Source of the DNA: an uncultured Eubacteriales bacterium
GTDB taxonomy: Bacteria; Bacillota; Clostridia; Oscillospirales; Oscillospiraceae
Assembly: GCA_900543625.1 (NCBI GenBank)
Contig: UQSF01000005.1
Span: 49,435-113,434, forward strand
Direction of reading: 5' to 3'
Length of the DNA: 64,000 nucleotides
Shown: positions 8,156 through 15,926 of the stretch, one piece after another
How positions within the stretch are numbered: the first letter of the stretch is position 1
How the letters are laid out: each line of letters starts with the position of its first letter
Notes under the pieces: model-generated
What the model saw: the letters and a program-made list of their open reading frames with translations, nothing else
The model's database searches: none
Told to the model about the DNA's origin: nothing
Program-made: the position numbers and the translations under genes

Positions 8156-9487
8156 ATGCTGCATCACTCGATCATCAAACCAAATCATATGCAGATCCCG
8201 TGGCACGACCCCATCCGGGATCAGAAGGAGCTGCCCGTTTCACGCGCGCCGCTGCCCATCCGCGCCGGTGTGGTCGGGCGTGTCGGTCTGCTGCTGCTCT
8301 CGTGCGGCACGGGCGCGTGGCGCGTGCGCAGCTCGATGAACGAGCTGTCCGAGGCACTCGGTCTCGTGTGCGCGGCCGACATCGGGCTCACGTCCATCGA
8401 ATACACCTGCTCCGACGGGCAGGACAGCTTCTCCCAGACGCTGACGCTCACGGCGACCGGCGTCAACACCGCCAAGCTTGACCGGCTCGAGCGCTTTGTC
8501 AAGCGCTTTCCGATCGAGGGCGTGTACATGACCGCCGACGACCTGCACACCAGGCTCGACGAGATCGCGCAGACCGCCGGCAGCTACACGCCGCTGCAGC
8601 TCGGACTCGCGTCCGCACTCGCGTGCGGCGCGTTCACGTTCCTGCTCGGCGGCGGACCGATCGAGATGCTGCTGGCCTTTCTCGGTGCAGGCGTCGGACA
8701 ATATGTGCGCGCACGGCTGACGCAGCGGCATCTGACGCTGTTTGGCTGCATCGCGCTGCCCGTCGCGGCGGCGTGTCTGGTCTATGCGGCGCTGTTCCGG
8801 CTGGCGTCGCTGCTCTGGCCCATCGACGCACAGCATCAGGCGGGCTATATCTGCGCGATGCTGTTTATCATACCGGGCTTCCCGTTCATCACGAGCGGCA
8901 TCGACATGGCAAAGCAGGATATGCGCTCCGGGCTCGAGCGGCTGGCTTACGCGCTCATGATCGTCGTCGTGGCGACGCTGACCGCGTGGGGCATGGCGCT
9001 GCTGCTGCGGCTGCAGCCGATGGATTTTCTGCCGCTGGGTCTGCCTGTCTGGGCGCGCATCCTGCTGCGGCTCGCGGCAAGCTTCTGCGGCGTGTTCGGC
9101 TTCTCGCTCATGTTCAACAGCCCCGTGAAGCTCGCCTCCGCCGCCGCCGCGATCGGCGCGCTGTCGAACACGCTGCGGCTCGAGCTCGTCAGTCTGGCAG
9201 GCTTCCCGCCGGCGGCCGCCGCGTTTTTCGGTGCGCTGACAGCGGGCCTGCTCGCCTCCCTGTATAAGCGGCGCTCGGGTTATCCGCGCATCACGATCAC
9301 CGTGCCGTCGATCGTCATCATGGTGCCGGGGTTGTATTTCTACCGCGCCGTGTACGATCTGGGCACGATGAACCTCGGCGACAGCGCGTCGTGGCTCGCA
9401 GCGTCGCTGCTGATCGTCATCGCCCTGCCGCTGGGGCTGATCTGCGCGCGTATCCTCACCGACGGCAGCTTCCGCCGCTGCACCTGA
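8156..9487 (+). CDS. threonine/serine exporter family protein
   Basis: 443 residues, combining both ThrE halves in one chain: an N-terminal soluble part with the conserved pattern GLLLLSCGTGAWRVRSSM and EALGL, then about ten transmembrane helices containing the ThrE blocks PGFPFITSGIDM and VPGLYFYRA. In many Firmicutes the halves are separate YjjP/YjjB proteins; here they are fused, as in actinobacterial ThrE. Family role: export of threonine, serine or related small acids across the membrane. AAAGGGG lies about 8 bases before ATG. Own promoter and terminator. Confidence 0.88.
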   Translation: MLHHSIIKPNHMQIPWHDPIRDQKELPVSRAPLPIRAGVVGRVGLLLLSCGTGAWRVRSSMNELSEALGLVCAADIGLTSIEYTCSDGQDSFSQTLTLTATGVNTAKLDRLERFVKRFPIEGVYMTADDLHTRLDEIAQTAGSYTPLQLGLASALACGAFTFLLGGGPIEMLLAFLGAGVGQYVRARLTQRHLTLFGCIALPVAAACLVYAALFRLASLLWPIDAQHQAGYICAMLFIIPGFPFITSGIDMAKQDMRSGLERLAYALMIVVVATLTAWGMALLLRLQPMDFLPLGLPVWARILLRLAASFCGVFGFSLMFNSPVKLASAAAAIGALSNTLRLELVSLAGFPPAAAAFFGALTAGLLASLYKRRSGYPRITITVPSIVIMVPGLYFYRAVYDLGTMNLGDSASWLAASLLIVIALPLGLICARILTDGSFRRCT

Positions 9488-9502
9488 AAATAAGCAAAAC
9501 CG

Positions 9503-9531
9503 AAAAAAGACCGCCAGCAGGCGGTCTTTTT
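9503..9531. terminator. bidirectional terminator
   Basis: Hairpin with stem AAGACCGCC and complement flanked by A-run and T-run, placed between the converging exporter and the metal ATPase gene. Confidence 0.85.
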
Positions 9532-9544
9532 CCTATACAACGGG

Positions 9545-11413
9545 TCACAGGCGTTTCGTATCGAGCGCACGGGCGGCGTTGAGCACGCACAGCACCATCA
9601 CGCCGACATCGGCAAAGATGGCGACCCACATGTTCGCAATGCCGAGCGCACCGAGCACAAGGCACACGGCCTTGACCGCCAGCGCAAAGACGATGTTCTG
9701 CCAGACGAGGCGCATGGTCTTGCGCGAGATGCGCATGGCCAGCGAGAGTTTGCGCGGATCGTCATCCATAAGCACGATGTCCGCAGCCTCAATGGCGGCG
9801 TCCGAGCCGATGCCGCCCATGGCGGCGCCGAGATCGGCACGCGCGAGCACCGGCGCATCGTTGATGCCGTCGCCGACAAAGGCGAGGTATTTCCCGGGTG
9901 CGCCCTCGCCGAGCAGCCGCTCGACCTGTGTGACCTTATCCTCCGGCAGCAGCTCACTGTGCACCTCCGCAATGCCGAGCTCCTGCGCCACGGCATCGGC
10001 CGCGCGCTTGCGGTCGCCGGTGAGCATGACGACGCGCACGCCGTCTGCACGCAGACGGGCGATCGCCTCGCGCGCGCCGCTCTTCGGCTCGTCGGAGATG
10101 ACGATATAGCCGAGATACGCGCCATCGGCCGCGACGTGGATGACTGTGCCGATCTCATCGACCGCAGGCGCGGTCAGGCCGAGGGTGGCCATCAGCTTCG
10201 CGTTGCCGGCGGCGACGGCGCGGCCGCCGACCTGCGCGGTCACACCGTGACCGGCGAGCTCCCTGGCGTCCGTTGTGACCAGCGTCTCCGGCAGCTGCCC
10301 GGCTGCGCGGCGCAGGCTCTGGCTGACGGGGTGGTCGGAAAACCGCTCCGCCGCCGCTGCAAGCTGCAGCAGCGCCTGCCCGGACAGCTCCGGCTGCGCG
10401 GGGTGCACCGCCGTGACGGCGAACGTGCCGCGCGTGAGCGTGCCGGTCTTGTCAAAGACGACGCGGTCCGTTTTGGCCAGCATCTCGAGATAACTCGAGC
10501 CCTTGATGAGGATGCCGCGCGCGGACGCGCCGCCGATACCGCCGAAAAACGACAGCGGGATCGAGATCACGAGCGCGCACGGGCAGCTGATGACGAGAAA
10601 CGTCAGCGCACGGTAGATCCACTCGCCCCAGTCGGCCGGGATGCCCATAATAAGCCGCACGACCGGCGGCAGGATCGCCAGCGCCAGCGCCGCGCCGCAC
10701 ACGGACGGCGTATAGACGCGGGCAAACTTCGTGATGAAGCGCTCGGTATGCGCCTTTTTGAGCGAGGAGTTTTCCACGAGCTCAAGAATGCGCGCGACCG
10801 TGGACTCGGCATACACCTTCTCCACGCGCAGACGCAGCACGCCCGACAGGTTCACACTGCCGCTCACGACGGCGCTGCCCTCCGCGACGTCCACGGGGGC
10901 GCTCTCACCGGTCAGCGCGCTCATATTCAGCGCCGACGTGCCGGTCAGCACCGTGCCGTCGAGCGGGACGCGCTCACCGGGCTTGACGACGATCGTATCG
11001 CCGACGGCGACCTCCTCGGGCTTGACACGCACAATGCCGTCAGCAGTCTCCACGTACGCGAAATCCGGGCGGATATCCATCAGGTCGCCGATGTTTTTCC
11101 GGCTGCGGCCGACGGCATAGCTCTCAAACAGCTCGCCGATCTGGTAAAACAGCATGACGGACACGGCCTCGGGATAGTCTCCGAGCACCATTGCGCCGAT
11201 GGTAGCCACAGCCATGAGCAGGTTCTCATCGAACGGCTGGCGGTTATAAATACCCTTGCAGGCATCGACGAGCGTCTCGCCGCCGACGAGCAGATACGGG
11301 ATGAGGTACAGCACGAGCTTGAGCCAGCCCGTGAACGGCACAAAATGCAGCCCGATGAGCAGCACGGCCGCTGCTGCTATGAGCAGCAGCGACCTTTTCT
11401 GTTCGCGCGACAT
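9545..11413 (-). CDS. heavy-metal P1B-type ATPase (Cd/Zn/Pb type)
   Basis: 622 residues. Pumps a soft metal out of the cytoplasm with ATP. TGES at 168-171, metal-binding SCPCALVISIP with CPC at 277-279, phosphorylated DKTGT at 321-325, the P1B-specific SDHPVSQ, and GDGINDAP near the C-terminus. The chain has no N-terminal metal-binding domain; the HMA domain is supplied by the separate upstream gene. The SCPCALVISIP type and the CadC-like regulator in the same operon point to Zn2+/Cd2+/Pb2+ rather than Cu+. Start at 11413, five bases after the HMA stop. Confidence 0.93.
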   Translation of the reverse strand: MSREQKRSLLLIAAAAVLLIGLHFVPFTGWLKLVLYLIPYLLVGGETLVDACKGIYNRQPFDENLLMAVATIGAMVLGDYPEAVSVMLFYQIGELFESYAVGRSRKNIGDLMDIRPDFAYVETADGIVRVKPEEVAVGDTIVVKPGERVPLDGTVLTGTSALNMSALTGESAPVDVAEGSAVVSGSVNLSGVLRLRVEKVYAESTVARILELVENSSLKKAHTERFITKFARVYTPSVCGAALALAILPPVVRLIMGIPADWGEWIYRALTFLVISCPCALVISIPLSFFGGIGGASARGILIKGSSYLEMLAKTDRVVFDKTGTLTRGTFAVTAVHPAQPELSGQALLQLAAAAERFSDHPVSQSLRRAAGQLPETLVTTDARELAGHGVTAQVGGRAVAAGNAKLMATLGLTAPAVDEIGTVIHVAADGAYLGYIVISDEPKSGAREAIARLRADGVRVVMLTGDRKRAADAVAQELGIAEVHSELLPEDKVTQVERLLGEGAPGKYLAFVGDGINDAPVLARADLGAAMGGIGSDAAIEAADIVLMDDDPRKLSLAMRISRKTMRLVWQNIVFALAVKAVCLVLGALGIANMWVAIFADVGVMVLCVLNAARALDTKRL

Positions 11414-11418
11414 GAGAT

Positions 11419-11637
11419 TCAGTCCTCGAAGCGGAAGTCCGGCTCGACCTTGCGCGCGGTCTTGAGGATCTCCGCTTTGGCCTCGGCTTCGTCCACACCG
11501 GGGGCATATTCCACCAGCATCTTCTGCGCCATGTAGCTCACGGTCACTTCCCGGACGCACTTGAGCTTTGCCACGTTGCGCTCGATGATCGCCGCACAGT
11601 TGGCGCAATCCACTTCAATCTTATAAGTCTTTTCCAT
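11419..11637 (-). CDS. HMA-domain metal-binding protein
   Basis: 72 residues, a single ferredoxin-like HMA domain with metal site DCANCAA (Cys-x-x-Cys). It probably delivers or senses metal for the ATPase encoded immediately downstream, replacing the missing N-terminal domain of that pump. Start ATG at 11637 chosen to begin the domain; an in-frame ATG nine codons upstream is possible, since GAAGGAG lies between the two. Confidence 0.88.
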   Translation of the reverse strand: MEKTYKIEVDCANCAAIIERNVAKLKCVREVTVSYMAQKMLVEYAPGVDEAEAKAEILKTARKVEPDFRFED

Positions 11638-11694
11638 GATGATGTACGCTCCTTCATCTGTCATTGAATGTTATTTGAAAAGATGGCCATGCCA

Positions 11695-12066
11695 TCATTT
11701 TTCCAGAACATGCTCCATGCCGAGGGCCAGCACGGACCGGACGTGGTCGTCGTCCAGAGAATAGAACACGGTCTTCCCCTCCCGACGGAAGCGGACAAGG
11801 TTCGACGCCTTCAAAATGCGCAGCTGGTGGCTGACTGCCGACTGCGTCAGATTCAGCAGGCGCGCAATGTCGCACACGCACAGCTCGCTCTCAAAGAGCA
11901 CATAGAGGATCTTGATGCGCGTCGAATCGCCAAAAACGCGAAACAGCTCCGACAGATCGTAGAGCGTCTCGTCGTCCGGCAGGGCCGCGAGCACCTGCGC
12001 CACTGCGTCCTCGTGCACGTTGAGGTATTCGCACGCCGGTGCGCTGTCTTGTTTCGGTTCTGCCAT
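11695..12066 (-). CDS. ArsR/SmtB family metal-sensing repressor, CadC-like
   Basis: 123 residues, winged helix-turn-helix. The alpha-3N metal site ELCVCDIARL (Cys63, Cys65) and the helix QSAVSHQLRILK are as in CadC/SmtB; DDDHVRSVLALGMEHV in the last helix could form the alpha-5 site. CadC-type proteins leave DNA when Cd, Pb or Zn binds. Start at 12066 has GAGGAG about 5 bases upstream. First gene of the cad-type operon (regulator, HMA protein, ATPase), with a matching operator at 12094-12109. Confidence 0.92.
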   Translation of the reverse strand: MAEPKQDSAPACEYLNVHEDAVAQVLAALPDDETLYDLSELFRVFGDSTRIKILYVLFESELCVCDIARLLNLTQSAVSHQLRILKASNLVRFRREGKTVFYSLDDDHVRSVLALGMEHVLEK

Positions 12067-12093
12067 GAGATCTCCTCGCTTTCGTTTGAACAT

Positions 12094-12109
12094 ATGAATG
12101 ATTGTTCAT
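12094..12109. promoter_or_regulatory. CadC/SmtB-type operator
   Basis: Inverted repeat ATGAA-N6-TTCAT, the classic ArsR/SmtB operator shape, located just downstream of the -10 box and overlapping the expected transcription start. Binding here would block the operon; metal would release it. Confidence 0.75.
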
Positions 12110-12114
12110 GCGTT

Positions 12115-12144
12115 TATATAACCACTTCTCCACCCGTTTGTCAA
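12115..12144 (-). promoter_or_regulatory. promoter of the cad-type operon
   Basis: TTGACA (12144-12139) and TATATA (12120-12115), 18-base spacing, directly preceding the operator. Confidence 0.75.
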
Positions 12145-12172
12145 TAGGATATTTGTGTTTTTTCCAAAAGAA

Positions 12173-12198
12173 TTCCCGGATGTGTGCACATCCGGGAA
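12173..12198 (-). terminator. terminator of the mnmA-GT2-gtrA operon
   Basis: A 12-bp perfect inverted repeat (TTCCCGGATGTG and complement) six bases after the GtrA stop, followed on the minus strand by a T-rich stretch. Confidence 0.75.
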
Positions 12199-12204
12199 TG
12201 GGTC

Positions 12205-12633
12205 TCAGTTTTCTTCGTTTTTCGGGCTGCGGAAGGCGAAAAAGCGCTGGCCGAGGTAGTTGAGGCCGGTGAAGAACACCATGCCGGCAAGCAGGGCCAC
12301 GTTGTCGCGCGTGCTCACCGAGGCGTTGGCAAGCAGGCGCAGACACAGCGGCTTGGCAGCGCCATAAGCGATCAGGTAGCACACGGCGATGTTCGCCGCG
12401 AAGCGCACGACCTGTCCCACGCTGCGCTCGCGGCTGCGGAACGTGAAGTATTTGTTGAGGAAGAAGCTCAGAATACTTGTCAGCACGTAATTGGCCGCCG
12501 AGGCCACCCAGTACGAGCACCCGGCGATGTTATACAGCCCGAACATGATCGCCGTGCCGACGAGCGTGTTGATCACACCGACAAGCAGGAATTTCCACAG
12601 CTTTGCATCAAAGAGCGCGCGCAATCGCTTCAA
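12205..12633 (-). CDS. GtrA family membrane protein
   Basis: 142 residues, four transmembrane helices with the GtrA signature (FLLVGVINTLVGTAIMF, NYVLTSILSFFLNKYFTF, LNYLGQRFFAF). GtrA-like proteins are thought to help flip or present polyprenyl-linked sugars. The start ATG overlaps the stop of the upstream glycosyltransferase by four bases, so the pair is translationally coupled, the usual GtrB/GtrA arrangement. Confidence 0.93.
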   Translation of the reverse strand: MKRLRALFDAKLWKFLLVGVINTLVGTAIMFGLYNIAGCSYWVASAANYVLTSILSFFLNKYFTFRSRERSVGQVVRFAANIAVCYLIAYGAAKPLCLRLLANASVSTRDNVALLAGMVFFTGLNYLGQRFFAFRSPKNEEN

Positions 12634-13592
12634 AGCTCCGCCTCCCGATCATCGAGCTCCGTCTCGATCCGGTAGCGGGGGCGTGCCTTTGTCTCGAGAT
12701 AGATCTTGCCGATATACTCCCCCACCACGCCGATGGCCAGCAGCTGCAGCCCGCCGATGGCCCAGATGGACACAGCAAGGCTCGACCAGCCGGTGACGGT
12801 ATGGCCGGTAAAATAGCGCACGAGAAAATAGATGAGCATGGCAATGCTGACAAGGAACATCACAACGCCGATGCGCGTGATGAGCCGCAGCGGCGACACA
12901 GTCAGCGACGACACGCCCTCCCACGCGAACGAGAGCATCTTGCGCAGCGGGTACTTGCTCTCGCCGGCAAAGCGCTTGCCGCGCTCGTAGTACACGACCG
13001 TGCTCGGATAGCCGACGAGCGGCACGAGCCCACGCAGGAACAGGTTCACTTCTTTGTACTCCGCGAGCGCGTCGAGCGCACGGCGGCTCATGAGCCGGTA
13101 GTCTGCGTGGTTATACACCACGTCCGCGCCGAGTGCGCGCAGCAGGCGGTAATACCCCTGCGCGCTGGCGCGCTTGAACGCAGAGTCCTGCTTACGGCTG
13201 GCGCGCACGCCATAGACGATGTCATTCCCGTCCCGAAAGGCCGCGAGCATGGCGTCGATGGCATTGATATCGTCCTGCAGGTCGGCGTCCATGGAGATGA
13301 CGCAGTCGGCGCGATCGCGCAGCGTCATCAGTCCGCATAGCAGCGCGTTCTGGTGGCCGCGGTTGCGCGAGAGCCGGATGCCGGAAAAGACCGGGTCGCG
13401 CGCGTGCAGGTCGGAGATGATCTGCCACGTCTCGTCCCTCGAACCGTCGTCGATCATGCAGATGCGGCTCAGCGGGCCGATCGTCCCGGCGGCGCGCAGG
13501 GCAGTGAATTTCTCCCGTAGGCGGCGCGCCGTCTCCGGCAGCACCGCCGCCTCATTATAGCAGGGGATCGCAAGATAGAGCGTCACGGGCAT
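12630..13592 (-). CDS. family 2 glycosyltransferase, GtrB/DPMS-like
   Basis: 320 residues. GT-A fold at the N-terminus (LYLAIPCYNEAAVLPETARRL, MIDDGSRDETW, and the DxD region SMDADLQDD), then two C-terminal transmembrane helices (about 225-250 and 258-282) as in polyprenyl-phosphate glycosyltransferases. It likely loads a sugar on undecaprenyl phosphate for envelope glycosylation with GtrA. Start at 13592 has GGGAGG 7 bases upstream. Lies 27 bases after mnmA. Confidence 0.92.
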   Translation of the reverse strand: MPVTLYLAIPCYNEAAVLPETARRLREKFTALRAAGTIGPLSRICMIDDGSRDETWQIISDLHARDPVFSGIRLSRNRGHQNALLCGLMTLRDRADCVISMDADLQDDINAIDAMLAAFRDGNDIVYGVRASRKQDSAFKRASAQGYYRLLRALGADVVYNHADYRLMSRRALDALAEYKEVNLFLRGLVPLVGYPSTVVYYERGKRFAGESKYPLRKMLSFAWEGVSSLTVSPLRLITRIGVVMFLVSIAMLIYFLVRYFTGHTVTGWSSLAVSIWAIGGLQLLAIGVVGEYIGKIYLETKARPRYRIETELDDREAEL

Positions 13593-13619
13593 GGCCGCGC
13601 CTCCCTTCGTCATAGCATT

Positions 13620-14708
13620 TCAGTCGATCGTGCCGCCGCCGAGCACCGTCTCCCCGTCGTAGAACACGACGGCCTGACCGCGCGTGATGGCGCGCTGCGG
13701 TGTCTCGAACGACACGTGCACCGTGTCCGCGCCCGTGACCGTGACGGTGCAGGGCTGCTCCGGCTGCCGGTAGCGGATGCGCGCCGTCACGCGCAACGGC
13801 TGCTGCGGCACGTCGCCGGAGATCCAGTTGCAGCCGCTCGCGTCCAGCTCAGTCGAAAACAGGTCGGCATTGCGTCCGAGCACGACCTCGTTGTTCGGCA
13901 CATCAATGCCGCAGACGTACAGCGGCGCTTCGGCCGCGATGCCGAGCCCGCGGCGCTGTCCGATCGTATAGTGGATGATGCCGCGGTGCGTGCCGAGCAC
14001 GTTTCTGTGCGCGTCCACAAAGCGCCCGGGCTCGCTACGCGCGCCCGTCAGCCGCTCGACCGCGGCGGCATAATCGCCGTCCGGCACAAAGCAGATGTCC
14101 TGGCTGTCGTGCTTGTGCGCGTTGCAGAAGCCGTGCGCCTCGGCGATGGCGCGCGCCTCGCTCTTGCGCAGACCGCCGAGCGGGAAGCGCGTGTGCGCAA
14201 GCTGCTCCTGCGTGAGCCATGCGAGCACATAGCTCTGGTCCTTTTCAGGGTCTGCCGCCTTTTTGAGCGTCCAGCGCCCGTCGGGAAGCTGCTCGATGCG
14301 GGCATAATGTCCGGTCGCCAGCACGTCGCACCCGAGCGCGCGGGCGCGCGATTCCAGCAGGCCGAATTTCAGGTAGCGGTTGCAGTCCAGACAGGGGTTC
14401 GGCGTCGCCCCGCGCTGATAGGCGGCAGCAAAGCGCGCCATGACCTGCTCACGAAACGCGTCTTTATAATTGAACACATAGTGCGGCATGCCCAGCGTGT
14501 AGGCCACGCGGCGGGCATCCTCCACATCGTCGAGCGCGCAGCAGGTGCTGCCGCGCGGCAGACCGGCATCCTCATTTTCATACAGGCGCATGGTCGCGCC
14601 CATGCAGGCATACCCCGCCTGCTGCATCAGGTATGCCGCAACGCTCGAATCCACGCCGCCGCTCATGGCGATCATCGCCTGCGGGCGGCCATTCAGCTCC
14701 GTCTGCAT
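13620..14708 (-). CDS. mnmA: tRNA-specific 2-thiouridylase
   Basis: 362 residues. MnmA thiolates U34 of Lys, Glu and Gln tRNAs. PP-loop SGGVDSS at 16-22, the catalytic-cysteine block NPCLDCNRYLKF, GHYAR, and the second cysteine in HDSQDICFVPDG, with the C-terminal beta-barrel (IGQRRGLGI). The start at 14708 has GAGGTG 6-7 bases upstream. First gene of an operon with the GT2 and GtrA genes, an unrelated pairing. Confidence 0.96.
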   Translation of the reverse strand: MQTELNGRPQAMIAMSGGVDSSVAAYLMQQAGYACMGATMRLYENEDAGLPRGSTCCALDDVEDARRVAYTLGMPHYVFNYKDAFREQVMARFAAAYQRGATPNPCLDCNRYLKFGLLESRARALGCDVLATGHYARIEQLPDGRWTLKKAADPEKDQSYVLAWLTQEQLAHTRFPLGGLRKSEARAIAEAHGFCNAHKHDSQDICFVPDGDYAAAVERLTGARSEPGRFVDAHRNVLGTHRGIIHYTIGQRRGLGIAAEAPLYVCGIDVPNNEVVLGRNADLFSTELDASGCNWISGDVPQQPLRVTARIRYRQPEQPCTVTVTGADTVHVSFETPQRAITRGQAVVFYDGETVLGGGTID

Positions 14709-14742
14709 CCGTACACCTCGTTTCCTTTGGAATTCTATATAG

Positions 14743-14770
14743 TTTATACCGCAAGCCCCCGGCTTGTCAA
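14743..14770 (-). promoter_or_regulatory. promoter of mnmA operon
   Basis: TTGACA (14770-14765) and TATAAA (14748-14743), 16-base spacing, about 35 bases upstream of mnmA. Confidence 0.7.
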
Positions 14771-14777
14771 CGCAAAA

Positions 14778-14806
14778 CACCCCGCCTGCACGCGGCAGAC
14801 GGGGTG
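14778..14806 (-). terminator. terminator of the DUF975 gene
   Basis: GC-rich hairpin (CACCCCG and CTGC arms) about 17 bases after the stop, followed on the minus strand by TTTTG. Confidence 0.7.
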
Positions 14807-14822
14807 CGAAAAGGTGCAGACA

Positions 14823-15581
14823 TCAGTGCTGCGGGTCGTTCGGGATGTCGGTGAACGAGCCCTCGATCACGTGTGCCCCGCCCCGCGCGGCGATCAGCCG
14901 GTTATAAAACCCGGCGTTGGTGATGGCGCGGTACGGGTCGAGCCAGATCGACACGGGCGCGAACATCGCGCTCAGCATCGCCCAGCCAAGAAAGCTCAGA
15001 TCGAGCACGAACAGCTCCCACTTATGCCCGCTCATGAGCGCGCTGCTCTCGCGCAGACACTGCCACGCGGATCTTTCCGGGTGATCGAGCAGCAGATACA
15101 GCGCCTGCCGGTAACGGTAGGCCGCTACAATGCCCGGCACGACCAGCAGCAAACTCCACAGGAAGATCAGAAGCCCCTCCAGAATGCCGAGCCAGAGCAC
15201 ACGGAAAAAGAGGCCGAAGCCGTCAAAGAGGTTTCCGAACTCGGCCTTTTCGTCGCGGCTGATGTGCAGCGCGAAGATCACGAAGCCGACGCTGACCATG
15301 TAGCTCATGATCCGCAGCGCGACGACGAGCGCGATCGCAAAGCCGGACACACTGTAGTGCTCAAGGAAGCTGAGGTACGCCTGCTCGACCGCCTCCGTGC
15401 CGAAGCGCGCAGCATCTGTCAGCGCCGTGGCCAGACGATCCATGCCCATCAGGTACGACGTGAGCGTCGAGATGAGCATACCGAGGGCAAAAACGATCAA
15501 ACCCGCGAGGATCGGACTCGGCTGACAGCTGACGGTGCGGCGGCGCGCATCCGCCTTGAGCATAACGCGATTTGAATCCAT
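14823..15581 (-). CDS. DUF975 family membrane protein
   Basis: 252 residues, about five or six transmembrane helices. DUF975 traits: VGFVIFALHISRDEKAEFGNLFDGFGLF, IVAAYRYRQALYLLLDHP and ALMSGHKWELFVLDLSFLGW, with the family's (M/S)GHKWxLFxLDLSF block. Function unknown; present across Firmicutes. Start at 15581 is set by family alignment and a modest GGAG 11 bases upstream. Single gene; a TATACT box lies about 50 bases upstream. Confidence 0.88.
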   Translation of the reverse strand: MDSNRVMLKADARRRTVSCQPSPILAGLIVFALGMLISTLTSYLMGMDRLATALTDAARFGTEAVEQAYLSFLEHYSVSGFAIALVVALRIMSYMVSVGFVIFALHISRDEKAEFGNLFDGFGLFFRVLWLGILEGLLIFLWSLLLVVPGIVAAYRYRQALYLLLDHPERSAWQCLRESSALMSGHKWELFVLDLSFLGWAMLSAMFAPVSIWLDPYRAITNAGFYNRLIAARGGAHVIEGSFTDIPNDPQH

Positions 15582-15727
15582 GAATATCACAACTCCGTTC
15601 CCGGCACGGCCGGGTCTCTTTTTCTTTTTAGTATAGCAGATGCCGCCGGATTTGAATACCCGGGCCGGTAAAAATTCACGTTTTCGACACACGTTGAGAT
15701 TTTTTCGGGAAGTTGCGGAAAATACGC

Positions 15728-15756
15728 TTGACAATCCCCGCGCGAAATGCTATATT
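15728..15756 (+). promoter_or_regulatory. promoter of tRNA-Leu
   Basis: TTGACA (15728-15733) and TATATT (15751-15756), 17 bases apart, about 27 bases before the tRNA. Confidence 0.85.
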
Positions 15757-15783
15757 AAACAAGCTTTGATTCACAAAGCCCAT

Positions 15784-15871
15784 GCGCGAGTGGTGGAATT
15801 GGCAGACTCGCTAGATTCAGGTTCTAGTGTCCACTCCGGACGTGCGGGTTCAAGTCCCGCCTCGCGCACCA
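15784..15871 (+). tRNA. tRNA-Leu(CAG)
   Basis: 88 bases with the CCA end encoded. Acceptor stem GCGCGAG pairs with CTCGCGC; the anticodon arm CTAGA-TTCAGGT-TCTAG gives anticodon CAG; a long variable arm, as expected for leucine; T-arm GCGGG-TTCAAGT-CCCGC. Own promoter and terminator. Confidence 0.97.
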
Positions 15872-15873
15872 TG

Positions 15874-15922
15874 GCGAGTGTTCTTACAGCATTTGAAAAG
15901 CTGTGAGGACACTCGCTTTTTT
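15874..15922 (+). terminator. terminator of tRNA-Leu
   Basis: A 17-bp stem (two G-U pairs) with a 9-base loop, then six T. It starts two bases after the tRNA and ends about five bases before the stop codon of the element-borne recombinase chimera. Confidence 0.9.
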
Positions 15923-15926
15923 CTGC

